From positions 1 through 64,000 of the forward strand of contig NZ_JACBFS010000010.1 of NCBI RefSeq assembly GCF_022138605.1: a stretch of 64,000 nucleotides of DNA. Reading direction: 5' to 3'. This document shows, piece after piece, positions 61,393 to 64,000 of this stretch (position 1 is the first letter of the stretch; each line of letters opens with the position of its first letter). A program made the position numbers and the translations under genes. The notes under the pieces were generated by a model that worked only from the letters and a program-made list of their open reading frames with translations, searched no databases and had not been told where the DNA came from. The stretch comes from Xanthobacter sp. NM-25. Lineage in GTDB: Bacteria > Pseudomonadota > Alphaproteobacteria > Rhizobiales > Xanthobacteraceae.

Positions 61393-63132
61393 ATGGCCGA
61401 TGAGCATGAGTTCCGCGTCCGGCCGGGCCGCATCCGCTCCTCTCGTGCACAGCGGGCACGCCCTTTCATCGCCCAAGCCCTCGCGGCGGCCCAGAAGGCC
61501 GGCGGGCACGTCTCCCGGTCCGGCCGCATCTCCTCGGGCACCCGCTCGCGCTTCGGCCGCGGCCGGGCGGCGAGCATCGTCGCCAATCGGTTCCTCACCG
61601 GGCGCTCGCGCGTCGTGGTCATCAAGACCCGCGTGGTGCGGCACTCGGTGCGGGCTGCACCGCTCTCGGCTCACCTCTCCTATCTGCGTCGGGAGGGCGT
61701 GACCCGGGATGGGGAGAAGGCCCGCCTGTTCGGGCCGGGCGCTGAGGAGGGAGACGGCTGCGCCTTCGCGGAGCGATGCGCCGACGACAGGCACCATTTC
61801 CGCTTCATCGTCTCGCCCGAGGATGCGGCGGACATGGCCGACCTCAGGTCCTTCGCCCGCGATCTCGTCGGGCAGATGGAGAAAGACCTCGGCACGAAGC
61901 TGGACTGGGTTGGCGTCGACCACTGGAACACCGACAATCCCCACCTCCATATCCTGGTGCGAGGCCGGACAGATGACGGCCAGGATCTGGTCATCTCCCG
62001 CGACTACATCAAGGAGGGTATGCGCGCCCGCGCGCGGGACCTGATCACTCAGGAACTGGGGCTACGCACCGATCTCGACATCCACCGCGCCGTCGAGCGG
62101 CAGGTGGAGGCGGAGGGCTGGACCCAGCTCGACCGTCAGCTGCTTCGGGACCAGCGTGAGGCCGGCGTGATCGACGTGGCGCGCCATGCCGATGGCGGGC
62201 CGGACGCTTTCCTGCCGCAGAAAGTCGGCCGGCTGCGCAAGCTCGAGGCCCTCGGGCTCGCCGATGAGATCGGTCCCGGCCAGTGGGTGATCGACGAGAA
62301 GGCCGAGGCGACGCTGCGGGCCCTCGGCGAGCGGGGCGACATCATCAAGCGGATGCATCGGGCGCTCACTGCCCAAGGCATCGAGCGGGGCACGGCCAGC
62401 TATGTGCTCGCCGGCGAGAGCCTGGATGCTCCCGTCATCGGCCGTCTCGTCGATCGCGGCCTCGATGATGAGTTGAAGGGCACGGCCTATGCCGTCGTCG
62501 ACGGCGTGGATGGGCGTACCCACCACATCCGGCTGCCCGACCTCGATGCGGCAGGCGACGGCGCGCCCGGCGCCATCGTGGAGCTTCGGCGGTTCGAGGA
62601 CGGGCGCGGCCAGCAGCGGGTCGCGCTGGCCGTCCGCTCCGACCTTGACATCGAACGCCAGGTCACGGCTTCGGGCGCCACCTGGCTCGACCGGCAGGCG
62701 CTCAGCCGCGCGCCGGCATCGCTCTCCGAAGGCGGCTTCGGCGCCGAGGTGCGTGAGGCTATGGAACGCCGCGCCGACCATCTGGTCCGGGAGGGGTTGG
62801 CCGAGCGCCACGGCCAGCGTGTCACCTTCGCCCGGGACCTGATCGAGACTTTGCGCCGGCGGGAAGTGGACGCGCTGGGCGAGAAGCTCTCCGGGGAGAC
62901 GGGGCAGCCTTTCAACCGATCAGGATCGGGACACTATGTCTCCGGCACCTATCGCCAGCGCTTCGCGCTCGCCTCTGGCCGCTTCGCCATGATCGACGAC
63001 GGCCTCGGCTTCCAGCTCGTGCCCTGGACGCCGTCCCTCGAGAAGCAGCTCGGCAAGCACATCTCCGGCGTCGCCCGCTCAGACGGCGGCATCGACTGGT
63101 CCTTCGGCCGCAAGCGCGGCCTCGGCCTCTAA
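61393..63132 (+). CDS. rlxS: Relaxase, VirD2/RlxS-type with DUF3363
   Basis: A 579-residue relaxase that nicks oriT and pilots the strand. The catalytic-domain His cluster is visible in HFRFIVSPEDAADM and DHWNTDNPHLHILVRG (HxH metal ligands near residues 185-195), and the N-terminal basic region starts MADEHEFRVRPGRIRSSRAQRARP. The C-terminal DUF3363 follows. The start at 61393 is chosen for conservation. The upstream neighbour region is the probable oriT. Confidence 0.93.
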   Translation: MADEHEFRVRPGRIRSSRAQRARPFIAQALAAAQKAGGHVSRSGRISSGTRSRFGRGRAASIVANRFLTGRSRVVVIKTRVVRHSVRAAPLSAHLSYLRREGVTRDGEKARLFGPGAEEGDGCAFAERCADDRHHFRFIVSPEDAADMADLRSFARDLVGQMEKDLGTKLDWVGVDHWNTDNPHLHILVRGRTDDGQDLVISRDYIKEGMRARARDLITQELGLRTDLDIHRAVERQVEAEGWTQLDRQLLRDQREAGVIDVARHADGGPDAFLPQKVGRLRKLEALGLADEIGPGQWVIDEKAEATLRALGERGDIIKRMHRALTAQGIERGTASYVLAGESLDAPVIGRLVDRGLDDELKGTAYAVVDGVDGRTHHIRLPDLDAAGDGAPGAIVELRRFEDGRGQQRVALAVRSDLDIERQVTASGATWLDRQALSRAPASLSEGGFGAEVREAMERRADHLVREGLAERHGQRVTFARDLIETLRRREVDALGEKLSGETGQPFNRSGSGHYVSGTYRQRFALASGRFAMIDDGLGFQLVPWTPSLEKQLGKHISGVARSDGGIDWSFGRKRGLGL

Positions 63133-63155
63133 CTTGCTAATCACTGGAGCACCGC

Positions 63156-64000
63156 ATGTCCGCGACCAAGATCCTTTGGGGCCAGATCCTCCTTGTCCTC
63201 GCCATCGTGCTCGCCACCACCTGGGGCGCCACGCAGGTCGTGGCCTGGCGGCTGGGCTTCCAGGACCAACTGGGACCGCCCTGGTTCCTGATGGGGCCCT
63301 GGGCCGTCTACCCTCCGCCCGCTTTCTTCTGGTGGTGGTATTTTTACGACGCCTATGCGCCGGCCATCTTCGTTGAGGGGGCGATCATCGCCGCCTCGGG
63401 TGGGTTCCTGTCCATCGCCGCCGCCATCGGGCTTTCGGTGTGGCGGGCGCGGGAAGCGAAGCGCGTCGAGACCTATGGCTCCGCCCGCTGGGCCGAGCCG
63501 GACGAGATCCGGTCAGCCGGACTGCTCGGGCCCGATGGCGTGGTGCTGGGGCGCCATGGTCGGGACTATCTGCGCCATGACGGACCGGAGCACGTTTTGT
63601 GCTTCGCACCGACCCGGTCGGGCAAGGGCGTCGGCCTCGTCGTACCCTCGCTGCTCACCTGGCCCGGCTCGGCCATCGTCCACGACATCAAGGGCGAGAA
63701 CTGGCAGCTCACCGCAGGCTTCCGGGCGCGGCACGGGCGGGTGTTGCTGTTCGACCCCACCAATGTGCGGTCCTCCGCCTACAATCCCCTGCTGGAGGTC
63801 CGCCGCGGGGAATGGGAGGTGCGGGACGTCCAGAACATTGCCGACATCCTGGTGGACCCGGAAGGCTCCCTGGAAAAGCGCAACCACTGGGAGAAGACCA
63901 GCCACGCCCTCCTCGTGGGCGCCATCCTCCACGTGCTCTATGCCGAGCGGGACAAGACCCTGGCCGGTGTCGCCGCCTTCCTCTCCGATCCCCGGCGGCC
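63156..64000 (+). CDS. traG: Conjugal transfer coupling protein TraG (VirD4), partial
   Basis: The start ATG at 63156 follows GGAG. The first 281 residues are in the window: two N-terminal TM segments (WGQILLVLAIVLATTWGATQV and PAIFVEGAIIAASGGFLSIAAAIGL) and Walker A LCFAPTRSGKGVGLVVPSLL near residue 150, with DIKGENWQLTAGFR after. The gene runs off the right edge. It links the relaxase complex to the Trb channel. Confidence 0.96.
   Translation, partial: MSATKILWGQILLVLAIVLATTWGATQVVAWRLGFQDQLGPPWFLMGPWAVYPPPAFFWWWYFYDAYAPAIFVEGAIIAASGGFLSIAAAIGLSVWRAREAKRVETYGSARWAEPDEIRSAGLLGPDGVVLGRHGRDYLRHDGPEHVLCFAPTRSGKGVGLVVPSLLTWPGSAIVHDIKGENWQLTAGFRARHGRVLLFDPTNVRSSAYNPLLEVRRGEWEVRDVQNIADILVDPEGSLEKRNHWEKTSHALLVGAILHVLYAERDKTLAGVAAFLSDPRR

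Noticed and set aside
61125..61403. Possible 92-codon gene overlapping the transglycosylase stop
   Set aside because: It would encode the tandem-repeat region and run 11 bases into the relaxase gene; low-complexity product with no family features. The region is better explained as oriT.

Overview
The window is about 64 kb of GC-rich DNA from an alphaproteobacterium. Short intergenic repeats built around a TGTCCGCTT-type core, and a 45-70 bp family found near 2.9, 7.1 and 46.9 kb, look like those I associate with Sphingomonadales. The conjugation and metal-efflux genes, however, belong to mobile-element families shared across Rhizobiales and Sphingomonadales. Genus-level assignment is not possible from sequence reading alone.

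Layout. (1) 1-7 kb: end of a Fic adenylyltransferase, a short Cys-containing leader peptide plus terminator, a frameshifted selO, and a five-gene minus-strand operon (carboxymuconolactone decarboxylase-like, cupin, tautomerase, SDR, cupin) divergent from its LysR regulator. (2) 7.2-9.4 kb: two small genes of unknown function (one broken, with a HEPN-like tail) and a frameshifted short tyrosine recombinase. (3) 9.7-14.3 kb: DUF1254 protein divergent from a histidine kinase/response regulator pair, then a second response regulator cut off after about 20 residues. (4) 14.9-17.6 kb: tRNA-Arg 3' fragment, full-length tyrosine integrase and a decayed IS5-type element. (5) 17.8-27 kb: heavy-metal RND efflux operon with a PII-like protein and several small secreted His/Cys proteins. 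(6) 27.5-31 kb: P1B-4-type metal ATPase and a LysR regulator in AT-rich surroundings. (7) 31-40.6 kb, minus strand: complete trbB-C-D-E-J-K-L-F-G-I mating-pair operon plus a DUF2274 gene. (8) 40.9-46.8 kb: cargo, comprising a TcmP/DUF5131 pair, an intact second copy of the short recombinase, and an overlapping two-gene operon (NdpA-like protein plus membrane protein). (9) 47-64 kb, plus strand: core of a Tn4371/ICEMlSym-type integrative conjugative element: DUF932, ParB-like, TOPRIM, DUF2493, DUF736, a qseC/qseM/fseA/rdfS-like excision-control module, repA, parA, traF, transglycosylase, a candidate oriT, relaxase and the start of traG.

How it works together. Regions 7 and 9 together supply a complete type IV secretion/conjugation machine: relaxase and coupling protein on one side, mating pore on the other. 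Excision control is predicted to follow the Mesorhizobium scheme, in which a DUF2285 antiactivator restrains a frameshift-produced activator of the excisionase gene. The trb operon lies head-to-head with the core instead of downstream of traG, and the span from 9 to 43 kb is bracketed by an inverted pair of nearly identical recombinase genes, which suggests a past or reversible inversion.

Most noteworthy observations: the UUU-C programmed +1 frameshift site at 56183-56186; a small structured leader with compensatory base changes shared by the DUF932 and ParB-like genes; the uncharacterised NdpA-like/membrane-protein operon at 44.3-46.8 kb; and the candidate oriT at 61.2-61.4 kb.
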